Shown here in pieces: positions 9,812 through 18,749 of a stretch of DNA of 64,000 nt. The position numbers and the translations under genes were made by a program. The stretch comes from Salticus scenicus. Lineage: Eukaryota > Arthropoda > Arachnida > Araneae > Salticidae. The first letter of the stretch is position 1. Every line of letters starts with the position of its first letter. A model generated the notes under the pieces. It ran no database searches. It worked only from the letters and a program-made list of their open reading frames with translations, and was not told where the DNA came from. The stretch lies in assembly GCA_963930645.1 (NCBI GenBank), contig CAWVNO010002578.1, positions 750,388 to 814,387 of the forward strand, in the 5' to 3' direction.

Positions 9812-10218
9812 GCTTACGTTAGGTTGGGCAAGATAATAAAAACATAATCTCATGCCGATATCGTGAAATTGGCTTAGACAACAACACTATAGCTGACATA
9901 CATAATCCGGACTACAAACTTGCGTTGGGAGACAATAAATAGTGTAGTCTTATGCTGATATAGTGAAACTGGCTTAGACAACAACGCTATAGCTGACATA
10001 CACAATCTGTCCTGACTTACGTTGAGTTTGACAAGATAATAAAGAGTGTAGTCTTACGCTGATATCTTGAAACTGGCTGAGACAACGACACTATAATTGA
10101 CTTACCAATTCCAGACTTGCGTTGGGTTTGGCAAGATAATAAAGAGTGTAGTCTCATGCTGATATAGTGAAACTGACTTAGACAGAGACACTATAATTGA
10201 CATACAAATCCAGACTAC
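9812..10218. repeat. About 100-bp tandem repeat, four copies
   Basis: Four imperfect units of 99-104 bp follow AlkB. Each contains (CAA)GATAATAAA, AGTGTAGTCT(T/C)A(T/C)GC, GATAT-GTGAAACTGGCTTAGACA and ACTATA-(G/T)TGAC. The GATAATAAA marks lie at about 9832, 9931 (variant), 10035 and 10135. No ORF crosses the array. Such arrays in large insect DNA viruses often act as origins or enhancers; that role here is a guess. Confidence 0.8.
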
Positions 10219-10273
10219 AAAATTATAATCACTTAAATTAAAAGATGTTTTACAGTAATTTCTGAGTATACAA

Positions 10274-10276
<3 letters not shown>

Positions 10277-10319
<43 letters not shown>

Positions 10320-10438
10320 ATAAATATTATTATAAATATATTATAATATAAATATAATATAATATAATATAATATAATATAATATAAATATATTATAATA
10401 TAAATATAAATATAATATAAATATATTATAATATAAAT

Positions 10439-10477
<39 letters not shown>
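10277..10477. repeat. AT low-complexity tract with terminal A run
   Basis: A TA microsatellite (10277-10312) and ATAAATATAATAT-type repeats lead into an A run at 10442-10477. The mirror image of this arrangement occurs near 44960-45104. No gene is visible. Confidence 0.8.
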
Positions 10478-10480
<3 letters not shown>

Positions 10481-10572
10481 ATCCATTTCTATAGGGTAGC
10501 TACGATTCATGCTCCTACCTTCTCCTATTTTGCTCCGACTTGCTTTTTGTGGCAACGAGCTTCAAGGTCATC
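10478..10572. repeat. R2 dispersed repeat, copy 1
   Basis: About 95 bp (TCTATCCATT ... CAAGGTCAT) recur in inverted orientation at about 44862-44962. Both copies sit between an A/T block and an AT low-complexity tract, so a larger unit was duplicated and inverted. Confidence 0.75.
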
Positions 10573-10650
10573 ATAAACATAGTTGAAAAAAAAAAAAAAA
10601 AAAAAAAAAATTTTTTTTTTTTTTTTTTTTTTTTCAACTATGTTTATGAT
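10570..10650. repeat. A/T palindromic block 4 with extended arms
   Basis: A run 10586-10610, T run 10611-10634. The flanks also pair: ATCATAAACATAGTTG on the left and CAACTATGTTTATGAT on the right, giving a perfect stem beyond the A/T core. Confidence 0.8.
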
Positions 10651-12254
10651 ACCACACAAGCGGTATCGTCTTGCGCTTCCATTTTCCTGATTCTGGCTTC
10701 ATTTATAAAATCTACAATTTTTTCGCTCGTATAAAATTTGACCTGGTTATCAGTCAAGTCCACGCGTTCCGTAGGTTCGTTCGTGGCTATTAAATTGTAA
10801 CATATGTTGTGTTTGGATAACATGAGGGCCAATCGGACGAGGCTGATATCTATTTCAAACGTGTTCGGTTTAGCTTCCGTGAAAAATTGTAACCATTCTT
10901 TTACGAGGTATGGTAATTTAAAACTTCTGAGTTTGGGATGTTTATTTTCGGCTACGGTCAAGCACCAAGTTTCTAACGAGATGTTTTTCAGTGCCACGCG
11001 TCTCAGCGAATATTTATCATCGTATTTTAAACTCTCTAGAATGCGTATATTGGGATCCGATTCGAGATCTTCGATAGTGGCTACGGACAGTATGTGTTCG
11101 GTATTCAATATAGCCTTTCTCGCTGGCCTACCTTCCAATAATGGATAACTGAGACAGAAAAACACTTGTCTGTAAACGAGGCCTATAACGACTGTGTCCA
11201 CGATAACTTTTTGAATGGTTATGTCTGTCAGCAACGTGGTATATACAAAAGATATTGGTGTCCAGACGGTCGATGCTGGCACTTCGCTATATTCTATGTA
11301 TCGATCGTACGGATGCAAGACTTGTACAACGCGTTTCGGGCTGGTGCCGTTGATGCTGAGAGTTATAAATTTTCTGTCTTCGTACGTTCTCTCGATCGGT
11401 TTTGAGTTTTCGAATATGATTTCCAGGGGCCATTCTATAATCAGACCCAGAGGCACCAATTTAGAAAAATTTTGTTCGTCCATATACCTAGACATATTTC
11501 TGTAATAGGATGTTAAAATATCTTGGATCACGAGCTCAGGCTTCTCTGGACTCAGCCTACGTTGTATCATACCACTGGAAGTGACGCTCGATTCCGAAAA
11601 CCCAAAGCCGCTTACGGGTTTGACGTCCATGAATTTAGGTTCAACTACCTTACTCATGGTCATGAAAGGTATGTTTAAGACGTCGTGTCGGTTTTGCCAT
11701 ACTGCAGCCAGATTGAGTACGTATTCTATAGGTTCGTCGGACAAAAAACAGAGTCTATAGAAATCGGTCGGACCGTGTTCGCTAAAGTAACAGCCTCCTG
11801 GAAAGGGTGCATCATAATTATCCAAATACATGATTGTGCTTTTGTAGAAATATATGTTTTCGTAAGCCGGTTTGATCATACTTTGCACATATCGACTGAC
11901 TACTTGTGGATTTGTCACGAAATAAGGGGTCGCGTAAAAACGTAAAGTGTTATTTGCATTCGTGTCTCGACTGATGGGATAAATCATGCGCTCGTTGCCT
12001 AAAAGAACAGTCCATAGATAATTGGGATTGGAAACAACAGACGCGGTTACATCCGATTTAAAAAATGATTTGAGGGCCAGCAGAAATGGTCTGTTGGAAT
12101 CGATGGCGATGGACTCGTAAGGATACATGCGAGACACGGTCCAAGTTTCGTATGGTGAATTCCCCAAATCAAATATGATAACGTCGTTTCGGATCATAGA
12201 CAAAGAACATTGCTTAAAATTGGAATATATGGATCCGTACGTATTAAAATTCAT
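10644..12254 (-). CDS. Large conserved-looking unknown protein (536 aa)
   Basis: This long, complete ORF has balanced composition and higher GC than the accessory genes, like the core genes P74 and LEF-9. It has no clear signal peptide, membrane span or catalytic motif that I recognise. Notable stretches are IIFDLGNSPYETW near the N-terminus and a Pro/Ser-rich middle. Its 3' end abuts A/T block 4. It may be a structural or core protein of this virus group, but that is only inferred from length and composition. Other-frame ORFs inside it look like shadows. Confidence 0.8.
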   Translation of the reverse strand: MNFNTYGSIYSNFKQCSLSMIRNDVIIFDLGNSPYETWTVSRMYPYESIAIDSNRPFLLALKSFFKSDVTASVVSNPNYLWTVLLGNERMIYPISRDTNANNTLRFYATPYFVTNPQVVSRYVQSMIKPAYENIYFYKSTIMYLDNYDAPFPGGCYFSEHGPTDFYRLCFLSDEPIEYVLNLAAVWQNRHDVLNIPFMTMSKVVEPKFMDVKPVSGFGFSESSVTSSGMIQRRLSPEKPELVIQDILTSYYRNMSRYMDEQNFSKLVPLGLIIEWPLEIIFENSKPIERTYEDRKFITLSINGTSPKRVVQVLHPYDRYIEYSEVPASTVWTPISFVYTTLLTDITIQKVIVDTVVIGLVYRQVFFCLSYPLLEGRPARKAILNTEHILSVATIEDLESDPNIRILESLKYDDKYSLRRVALKNISLETWCLTVAENKHPKLRSFKLPYLVKEWLQFFTEAKPNTFEIDISLVRLALMLSKHNICYNLIATNEPTERVDLTDNQVKFYTSEKIVDFINEARIRKMEAQDDTACVVS

Positions 12255-12568
12255 GATCCTCTTGTTTTAAAACAAAGATTTAAATTAAAGAGACTGGCTT
12301 GGGACTAGATTAGACCATAGTTTATGGATGCCGACAATAAAAATGTATGGAACTTGGAAAACATGTTTCTTCTTCGAGATTGTATCTATTGGGATGTATG
12401 TCAAAATTTAACGAGCCAGATTCAATATTGTTTTTGACAGACTAAAAGAAATTTATGACTACTGTCATGGCTGAAGATATTTATGTATCAGAATTAAATC
12501 TATTTGGTAAATTTTACATGATAAATAAGTATATATGTATTGAAAATAATTTATACTGAAACTAGAAG
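12255..12568. other. Divergent intergenic region with a 37-codon ORF
   Basis: This spacer separates the leftward 536-aa gene from the rightward gene at 12569. It contains a short + strand ORF at 12324-12437 of doubtful reality; after its stop, a second short frame runs on past a T run, which suggests decayed coding DNA. TATATATG near 12531-12538 could be the TATA box of the 12569 gene. Confidence 0.4.
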
Positions 12569-13321
12569 ATGGAGGGATTTTTAGAAATGACTCAGATAGC
12601 CAAACATGGCTGGTATTTTAGTTATTTTAATTTACCATGTTACGTGTTTAGTTATGAAAGAAACATGACTCTTTCCATACGCTATTTTCAACATATTATA
12701 AATCAAAATCCCTCTAATTTAGAAACGGATGATAAGTTAGAATATTCTTCAGCATTAGATGATAAATATTTACCTTTGTCGAATTTAAATCCTACGAAAG
12801 ATATAGAAAAGGATATATCCGAAAAATGGGAGGCCAAACGGACGTGGAAATTCGTAATAGCTCATGTAAAATGGATGTTTTCAGAATCTTATTTTCCCAT
12901 TGAAAATTTGGACGACTTTTATTTTTATTCTGTAATAGGAATGGTTATTGCCGTTAATCGATCTTCTAAAACACTTTATTGGAAGGGTAGTAAATATAAT
13001 TTCGATAAACCGTGTATTTTAATTGACCCAAATTACGATCATGAACCTCATTTTAAAGTCAGGCCATCAAGGAGAAATTCTATTTCTATAGAATGTATTT
13101 ATAATCATGAATGTGGATGTGAAAAAGGGGAACAAATAATGATGCCCAATAAATTACTTTGGACAGAGACGCAACAAACCGATTACCGTGTAAAAGAGAA
13201 CGATATTATGGAAAATACAACCATATCATATTATAATTATCCATATAATGGCCATATTTTACAATTTAAAGACTTTTGTTTTTGCGATAAGAATATTGCT
13301 AAAGACTATATGTATAAATAA
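12569..13321 (+). CDS. Divergent member of the F-box-like accessory family (250 aa)
   Basis: The protein aligns with those at 18750-19508 and 19770-20540. Shared features are K-GW-F/L-N-P-YVF---NM(S/T)(I/L)-(C/I)RYF near the start, a YLP segment, a Y-FDKP-I motif, and a C-terminal C-x-C-x2-GEQ-(M/V)-P-(K/D)-LWTE. It lacks the N-terminal F-box-like segment of the other two, so it may be truncated or fulfil only the C-terminal role. It is followed after 4 bp by the gene at 13326. The function is unknown. Confidence 0.75.
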   Translation: MEGFLEMTQIAKHGWYFSYFNLPCYVFSYERNMTLSIRYFQHIINQNPSNLETDDKLEYSSALDDKYLPLSNLNPTKDIEKDISEKWEAKRTWKFVIAHVKWMFSESYFPIENLDDFYFYSVIGMVIAVNRSSKTLYWKGSKYNFDKPCILIDPNYDHEPHFKVRPSRRNSISIECIYNHECGCEKGEQIMMPNKLLWTETQQTDYRVKENDIMENTTISYYNYPYNGHILQFKDFCFCDKNIAKDYMYK

Positions 13322-13325
13322 GTAC

Positions 13326-13751
13326 ATGATGGAAGTCATTGAAACTCTAATCAAAATTTCGCCTCATGATAATGATGAGAATTTTTATAAAAAGCTATTG
13401 ATATTGCCAGAGGGCATGCTGCAGAAATATAAGCAGGATTTCAACAAATATGAAAAATATGCAACATTGTTAAAATTTCATTTAGCTTCACTTAAAAGGC
13501 CAGAATTAAACATTCGATTGATATATAGTGACGAAAATGGTTGGCATATATCATCCTGCCTAAAAAGCGTTTCTGGAGTAACCCATAGCGAAACATGCAC
13601 GTGTGAAGAAGATTTTAAGGTACCAGATAATTTTTTTAACATAGTAAGACAGGAGGCAGCATTATCACTTAGATGTAGAGTGTGTAAACATTATGCACCT
13701 GACTGGGTAGATACAAATAAACCTGACATGGAGAGAGAAAGAGAGAAATAA
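13326..13751 (+). CDS. Cys-cluster protein, one WHxxC module (141 aa)
   Basis: The ATG at 13326 is chosen because codons upstream overlap the preceding gene. A module GWHISSC-x8-10-ETCTCEEDFKVP matches the module that occurs twice in the 227-aa protein at 45108-45791. A second cysteine pair (CRVCKHY) lies near the C-terminus. These residues suggest a small zinc-binding domain. The C-terminus is acidic/basic (MEREREK). This looks like a lineage-specific accessory family with no assignable function. Confidence 0.7.
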   Translation: MMEVIETLIKISPHDNDENFYKKLLILPEGMLQKYKQDFNKYEKYATLLKFHLASLKRPELNIRLIYSDENGWHISSCLKSVSGVTHSETCTCEEDFKVPDNFFNIVRQEAALSLRCRVCKHYAPDWVDTNKPDMEREREK

Positions 13752-13784
13752 AATAATCATGTAATAATCTATATATAGCCAAAC

Positions 13785-13787
<3 letters not shown>

Positions 13788-13818
<31 letters not shown>

Positions 13819-13819
13819 A

Positions 13820-13848
<29 letters not shown>
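13788..13848. repeat. A/T palindromic block 5
   Basis: A run from 13788, interrupted by TAATAA, then T run 13823-13848. TATATATAG lies just upstream (about 13770-13778), and GGGTGTGGCC follows on the right. Confidence 0.8.
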
Positions 13849-13851
<3 letters not shown>

Positions 13852-13961
13852 AGTGGGTGTGGCCTACACTATAACACTATGGCCTACTTTTTTAAACCAG
13901 TCGTTTCTGTATCCAAAAAAATTTGTCGTTGGCTCATAGTACTTTTTTTGCCAGATCAATT

Positions 13962-14957
13962 CTACTGCAGTCTTTTTCGTTTTTTTCCTTTTGGATTCTT
14001 AAATTTCTCCAAATAATTATATCCAACAAGCTTTCTCATTAAAGCGGTTTCTTCCAAGTCGTCGTTTTCTACTCGAGGTATAGGATTACCATACGTGTGT
14101 GGCTTTATCGGAAAAATTTGAATTTTATGGGGCCAATGATTGGAAGTCCGTCTCTGTTCAAAACGCAGTATTCGCGTCTTTAATACCGATTCGGATACTA
14201 AAGACGCAGGTGTCATACAGACATACAATACGCAGCGAATATTTGGTTTTTCTCTGAAATGCTGAGGTTGTATGCCCTGATGAATCGTTCTGCTGTCCCA
14301 TAGAAGAAGCGAACCCGCTTTAGCTTTTACGCAAATATCGGAATCGTGTCCTAATTTGTCCATGTAAAATCGTTTCTGTTCGTCTGTTATTACGTACCAG
14401 TCTTTTGGATTATTAATATGATATTGTTCTCGAAACGCTTTGTGTAATTTATGACTGCCTCTCAGCACTCGAAGGGTAGCGTCTCCCTCATTGACGTCGA
14501 ATAAATTGACCAACCCTTGTACGCATTCAAATCCATTTCTCATAAACGACTGATCTGTATGAAGTTTATCTGTTCCTCGATACCAACCTCGATTAGTTAT
14601 TTCGCATGGCAAAGATATGCTGAGACCGTCGTAGCTAGTTAATAATTCGTCGGTTTTCCAAATTTTACTAAATGTATCGATAACTTTTTGATTTTGACGA
14701 ATAGCCCAAGACATGGGATTGTGTCCGAAATCCCAATTCTGTAATAGCATTCCAGACTTTGGAAAAAATTCAAATATTGATTCATACGTCAACGGTTTGT
14801 TTTTTACGATTGGAGTTGATAAATATTTAGTTTTGTCGCTAAGCCATTGCCACATTTTATCTTGTAGCGCTGAAAGCTCTTCTGGAGTCAATATGTTATC
14901 GATGACTTTGACTCCATCCTCTGCTAGAGTAAAACCCTCGCAAGTGTTGTAAATCAT
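13962..14957 (-). CDS. Phytanoyl-CoA dioxygenase (PhyH)-like 2OG/Fe(II) oxygenase
   Basis: The double-stranded beta-helix motifs are visible. KLHTDQS gives H-x-D for iron, L-VLRGSHKLHK matches the conserved GSH region of PhyH proteins, and SRTIHQG gives the distal histidine, followed by an R-VLYVC strand for 2-oxoglutarate binding. The frame extends to 15023, but that part is the GGTGTGACC/TATAAAAG promoter, so the ATG at 14957 is preferred (331 aa). The C-terminus is very basic (KGKKRKRL), possibly a nuclear signal. It is the second 2OG oxygenase in the window, unrelated to the AlkB gene. The substrate cannot be told. Confidence 0.85.
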   Translation of the reverse strand: MIYNTCEGFTLAEDGVKVIDNILTPEELSALQDKMWQWLSDKTKYLSTPIVKNKPLTYESIFEFFPKSGMLLQNWDFGHNPMSWAIRQNQKVIDTFSKIWKTDELLTSYDGLSISLPCEITNRGWYRGTDKLHTDQSFMRNGFECVQGLVNLFDVNEGDATLRVLRGSHKLHKAFREQYHINNPKDWYVITDEQKRFYMDKLGHDSDICVKAKAGSLLLWDSRTIHQGIQPQHFREKPNIRCVLYVCMTPASLVSESVLKTRILRFEQRRTSNHWPHKIQIFPIKPHTYGNPIPRVENDDLEETALMRKLVGYNYLEKFKNPKGKKRKRLQ

Positions 14958-14994
14958 GTTTGAAGAAAGAAATAATAACTGTAGGTTGTTGGCA

Positions 14995-15023
14995 GGGTCT
15001 TTTATAGTGTAGGTCACACCCAC

Positions 15024-15069
<46 letters not shown>

Positions 15070-15090
15070 TTTTTTTTTTTTTTTTTTTTT
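14995..15090 (-). promoter_or_regulatory. TATA/CACCC promoter and A/T block 6
   Basis: Reading leftward: A/T block (A 15027-15065, T 15066-15090), GGGTGTGACC, then TATAAA (15001-15006), 44 bp before the PhyH start. Confidence 0.65.
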
Positions 15091-15134
15091 CAAGTCACGT
15101 GGGCGGAGCATTTTGTAAGCACTGACAGTGAAAA
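15091..15134. promoter_or_regulatory. CACGTG/GGGCGG module
   Basis: CAAGTCACGTGGGCGGAGC followed by ATTTTGTAAGCACTGACAGTG recurs near 19665-19692 (inverted), at 20694-20836 (both arms) and at 63734-63775. It combines an E-box (CACGTG) and a GC box. Here it sits at the 3' end of the methyltransferase-like gene. Confidence 0.6.
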
Positions 15135-15141
15135 TATTTAT

Positions 15142-15936
15142 TTACTTATATAATATAATAATTTTATTTTTTACAGATCTCATATCTGTTAATGTTTTAA
15201 CTTTAAATTTACTCGACTTGCATAAAGAACATAGCAACTCAAAATGCATGTCTGGATAAATATGTTGCCTTAGCATATCTTCTTTAGCAGTATAATATTT
15301 TTTATGTATTCTTTCGTACAAATCACAATTTGCTCTATAATAGCCTTTGCTCAATGTACAACAAGGTACTAAATATAATTCTGAAGAGTTTGAAGCGTGT
15401 TTTTCAAACATTTCTATTATTCGTATGGGTAATCCTCTACAAGCGTGAATGGCTACCCATACATTATAGGATGGTATTAGTTTTTCAAATTTATCGTCAT
15501 TGATGTCGCATTGTATAAAATTACATACATTCATATTATGTAATAATTTCATGCCTTTGTACTGTTTCAAATCAACGCATGTCATTTTGGTGTCTACAAG
15601 ATGAATTCCACAAGCATTTCCAGCACATATATTAATTATATTTTTATTTTTTAAGTCTATGAGATTAAATACAGACAGGGTCTCTGAATATTCTTTCAAC
15701 AAAAATCTTTTACCAAAGCTATGCTGGTAATAATAATCTACAAAATATTTTCGTTTTAAATTTGTAGACTTGTTTAAATTAAGCAATTGGTTAAAAATAA
15801 AAGTATTAAGGCATTCTATTGGATTTATGTCGTCTTGCTGTAGATAAAATCCCATATAGTGTCTCAAACTGGAATTGTAAAATATATTCATATTTAGTCT
15901 ATTGCTCATGTAATAGCAAATCATTAAAATTTTCAC
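15142..15936 (-). CDS. Methyltransferase-like protein (264 aa)
   Basis: The central region has a glycine-containing loop after a beta strand (NIINICAGNACGIHLVD) followed by CVDLKQY, resembling the SAM-binding motifs I and II of Rossmann methyltransferases. Further on, WVAIHACRG and LVPCC resemble the HAC...PCC pattern of the Methyltransf_32 group (METTL25/TRMT13-like). Those enzymes act on RNA or protein; the substrate here is unknown. The first ATG (15936) is used, but internal methionines at residues 5, 10 and 15 are possible. TATA-like sequence is present upstream near 15945-15970. Confidence 0.6.
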   Translation of the reverse strand: MKILMICYYMSNRLNMNIFYNSSLRHYMGFYLQQDDINPIECLNTFIFNQLLNLNKSTNLKRKYFVDYYYQHSFGKRFLLKEYSETLSVFNLIDLKNKNIINICAGNACGIHLVDTKMTCVDLKQYKGMKLLHNMNVCNFIQCDINDDKFEKLIPSYNVWVAIHACRGLPIRIIEMFEKHASNSSELYLVPCCTLSKGYYRANCDLYERIHKKYYTAKEDMLRQHIYPDMHFELLCSLCKSSKFKVKTLTDMRSVKNKIIILYK

Positions 15937-16040
15937 AATAGGATGTATATTATATAGATAGGCTATAATAGAAATAAAATAATGCGTAGATCCATTCCAT
16001 TGAAGATACTTATCTACGACTTTAGAATCCTCATATATTA

Positions 16041-16250
16041 CTAAAGCGCTGTAAATTCTTTACATTTCGGATCAGAAAACGATTCACGAAAAGTATATTT
16101 CAACGAGTCTATATTTTTCAAAATAGCTATGATTTCATCAGTCTTATAATAGAACAATTTTTGGACGTCTGAGTAAATTAAACGTAAACCAGAACAATAC
16201 CGATAGATTATCCATAAAATAACGCAAATATATAATATTGACGAATCCAT
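16041..16250 (-). CDS. Small signal-anchor protein (69 aa)
   Basis: The N-terminus (SSILYICVILWIIYRY) is a membrane anchor, followed by about 50 mostly helical polar residues with one cysteine. It has its own TATATATA (16319-16328) and CACGCCCAC box before A/T block 7. It lies downstream of P74, convergent with nothing. It could be a small envelope protein, but no family is recognised. Confidence 0.6.
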   Translation of the reverse strand: MDSSILYICVILWIIYRYCSGLRLIYSDVQKLFYYKTDEIIAILKNIDSLKYTFRESFSDPKCKEFTAL

Positions 16251-16314
16251 CTTTCAAAATTATGAAAAAGCGTTATGGCAAGTTATACGCAAGTTATACT
16301 CTAAAGACTTTTCC

Positions 16315-16358
16315 ATCCGATATATATACATACTGTAATAGTAAAGCCACGCCCACTC

Positions 16359-16428
<70 letters not shown>
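16315..16428 (-). promoter_or_regulatory. TATA/CACCC promoter with A/T block 7
   Basis: TATATATA 16319-16328, GTGGGCGTGGC (reading leftward), then A run from 16359, a (TA)n centre at about 16386-16400, and T run to 16428. The (TA)n centre also occurs in the block at 38782. Confidence 0.65.
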
Positions 16429-16484
16429 CAAGTTGGTTGGTTGGTTGATTCATTTTCTAAGCAGTGAAAATATTATTTCTTACT

Positions 16485-17909
16485 TTAAAAATTTTTGTAA
16501 AACAACATTGTAAAAAATAAGCAACATGACCAAACATGTATCCAATTTAAAAATACCAATGTCAGAAAAATCATTACAAATAGGATACATTTAAATAGAG
16601 TACTGTCCCAATCATTTTTTTCTAACCAAACAAACTCTGTTAATGAATTATTTTTTGTTTTTTCTATGTTTTTATGATATTCGTTGGCTGGTATTGCGTG
16701 CAATGCCGTCAGATATTCTTCTACTTTAGAAGTCATAAAGTTTAAGCGTTCGTTTTCGTCAATTTCTAAAATTTCATGTTCCCAAATATAATCTGGAGTT
16801 AGTTCGGGGCGAATGGGACCGTCTTGATAATATGTGTAATCCAATTCTCGGTCAATTTTTTCTAGTGTTTGTTTGTCTATAACTTTTGAGTAATCGTATG
16901 GATCCATACTATCTAATATCCCATTTACCAATTCGTATATGGCATAAGTTGTAGTAATGACACCAATACTCGTTCCCAAAGCTCTCAGAGACATTGTTCC
17001 AATTTGTTTCATAGACAAGACGATCGAATTTTTCAAGACAATTTTTGCCGCAATGCTATTGGCCGCTTTGGATAATAGTTTTGGGGCCTTGCGTTTCAAA
17101 AAATTTTCAACGGCGTATTCCGAGATCTCTCTGCCCAAGTCTTTAGACAGCTCGAACGCTATGTCGTGAAAGACACTTACATTTTCGATAGGCTCTTCAA
17201 TGGCTTCGCGTCTGATACGGCTGCTTCTACCAGCTCGAATTGTATATATCATGTAATTTGGAATTTTAGGCGGTTTATCTTTCAACGGCTTCAAGTTACC
17301 CACCTTGGCGGCTCGGATGGCAGTCGTACCCAGTAACCATTCGCCGAATTTCTGACCACCAGACCTGGTGCATTCGTCGTTCTGAAAATCTAAACCGTAC
17401 GCGTCGCAGTATGTCTTGTTAATTTTCAAATGACCCTCGACTATATCAAATCCGCCATGAAAAATATGTCTCGAGGCCCTTTCGAAAATTTTTTCAGGCA
17501 TCGATGCAAAAGATTTTTTTAAAGGATTCGAGAGAACGCATTTTCCATCTGGAGTCCACTCCGTATCGATAGAATGGTCTTTGCAAGACAGTTGACATGC
17601 CATCGCATATCTGCTGCCTATTCTGACCCACTGATCAAAATCGATGTCACTACAGACTTCCCAATTTTTCTTGAACGGATAGCAACCGAATCTCTTGCAT
17701 CCAATCTCGTTGAAACGAATCGAGGTGACAACAATGCATCGATCTGCGATAGAAGGCGGTATGAAATAATCTTGGTCTGTAGCGGGCCTCGTTTCTAAAA
17801 ACGCATAATCGAAATAATGAGGATATTGTTTTTTGTAATATTCCAACATATAAACTTGTGTGGCTTCGGTAGCATAGCGCAACGCGTGTGTGTATTCTGG
17901 CTTATTCAT
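16485..17909 (-). CDS. p74: P74 / per os infectivity factor 0 (PIF-0)
   Basis: The N-terminal half has the P74 pattern: RYATEATQ, then RPATDQDYFIPPSI, RFNEIGCKRFGCYPF, and later KTYCDAYGLDF-x-DECTRSGGQKFGEW-LG. A basic cleavage-like stretch (RAGRSSRIRREA) lies mid-protein, and the C-terminus is a strong membrane anchor. P74 is an envelope protein of occlusion-derived or equivalent virions, needed for entry into midgut cells with other PIFs. The frame extends to 18050, but the ATG at 17909 overlaps the upstream stop as ATGA and fits the family start. At 474 aa it is shorter than typical P74 (over 600 aa). Confidence 0.85.
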   Translation of the reverse strand: MNKPEYTHALRYATEATQVYMLEYYKKQYPHYFDYAFLETRPATDQDYFIPPSIADRCIVVTSIRFNEIGCKRFGCYPFKKNWEVCSDIDFDQWVRIGSRYAMACQLSCKDHSIDTEWTPDGKCVLSNPLKKSFASMPEKIFERASRHIFHGGFDIVEGHLKINKTYCDAYGLDFQNDECTRSGGQKFGEWLLGTTAIRAAKVGNLKPLKDKPPKIPNYMIYTIRAGRSSRIRREAIEEPIENVSVFHDIAFELSKDLGREISEYAVENFLKRKAPKLLSKAANSIAAKIVLKNSIVLSMKQIGTMSLRALGTSIGVITTTYAIYELVNGILDSMDPYDYSKVIDKQTLEKIDRELDYTYYQDGPIRPELTPDYIWEHEILEIDENERLNFMTSKVEEYLTALHAIPANEYHKNIEKTKNNSLTEFVWLEKNDWDSTLFKCILFVMIFLTLVFLNWIHVWSCCLFFTMLFYKNF

Positions 17910-18436
17910 GAGCTTGGTTTTGGATAAATGACGCTTTGTAGCGCGGGACCTTTTCCGAAAGGCGATACGACCATTCCACGTAACATGAATGCGGGGTCGT
18001 CTTTTAATACGAAAAAGTCGCAGCAAATGGTAGACTGGACTTGGAACCATTTATTTTTGTGAAGCGATCTGTGCATGGCCGAAGCATGGGCTGCTGTGTA
18101 ATAACAATTCATGGCGTTTCTCATTAACCAGGCCACGATCGTGAAAGACTCTTCGAACGTACAGTCCTCCGGTAAAGCGTAACACGGATAACATAGAGAT
18201 TGATGCTTGTCCTTTTTAGCGGCGATAGTTCTTCCTTTTATGGCCAAGTCGTCTCGTGTACCGCAGGCGCATTTTCGAGATCGGTCGAACAGCGCGTAGG
18301 GTGAGGCCTGATTCACTATTGTGATGAGCCTTTCTTCGGCAGCCAAGTTTAGAAAGTCTCTTGGTACGTTGTCTGGCACGATCAATGAGGCGCATACCAT
18401 GATCGAAATTGTAAATTTTAAAGCGTATGAGGACAA
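17906..18436 (-). CDS. Unknown Cys-containing protein upstream of P74 (176 aa)
   Basis: It ends in an ATGA overlap with P74, so the two are probably co-expressed. The N-terminus is hydrophobic (LKFTISIMVCASLIV) and could be a signal sequence. CACG and CYPC pairs spaced by about 25 residues could form a zinc site or disulphides. A start at 18400 (MVCASL) is also possible. A TATA box lies at 18616-18629, far upstream. It resembles a core gene in base composition but I cannot name it. Confidence 0.65.
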   Translation of the reverse strand: MSSYALKFTISIMVCASLIVPDNVPRDFLNLAAEERLITIVNQASPYALFDRSRKCACGTRDDLAIKGRTIAAKKDKHQSLCYPCYALPEDCTFEESFTIVAWLMRNAMNCYYTAAHASAMHRSLHKNKWFQVQSTICCDFFVLKDDPAFMLRGMVVSPFGKGPALQSVIYPKPSS

Positions 18437-18604
18437 ACGAACCTTGAAAATACCAAGTGTTGGGAAAGACTTTGATGGTAATGCGACCTAGATGAAAGAG
18501 ACGAAAATAGGTAACGAGATAGTAACCCAATAACTTTTTGTGGAAAGCTAGGCAGGGGTTCCTCACTCGAACACGGAATGAGAAGAATGACATGACTGAT
18601 TCAA

Positions 18605-18675
18605 ACAGATGCCATTTATATATAAATAGGCTATGGTAAAAAATACAACCTTGAAAAAAAAAAAAAAAAAAAAAA

Positions 18676-18716
<41 letters not shown>
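18605..18716 (-). promoter_or_regulatory. TATA element and A/T block 8
   Basis: TTTATATATAAATA at 18616-18629 faces leftward. Behind it CAACCTTG leads into A run 18654-18679 and T run 18680-18716. Confidence 0.65.
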
Positions 18717-18722
<6 letters not shown>

Positions 18723-18749
18723 GGTAGATTGGTTGACTGGTAGATTTTT

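Noticed and set aside
13248..13325. Upstream extension of the Cys-cluster gene to 13248
   Set aside because: The extra 26 codons overlap the preceding gene in another frame, and the ATG at 13326 is better placed.
15024..15090. CRISPR-like or terminator interpretation of the A/T blocks
   Set aside because: There are no regularly spaced identical repeats with unique spacers, no cas genes, and no GC stem typical of bacterial terminators.
18216..18593. 125-aa basic ORF on the minus strand
   Set aside because: It overlaps the gene at 17906-18436, is Arg-rich in the way of an out-of-frame reading, and the other frame has the more protein-like composition and the ATGA link to P74. It does begin just after the TATA box, so a short upstream ORF cannot be excluded.
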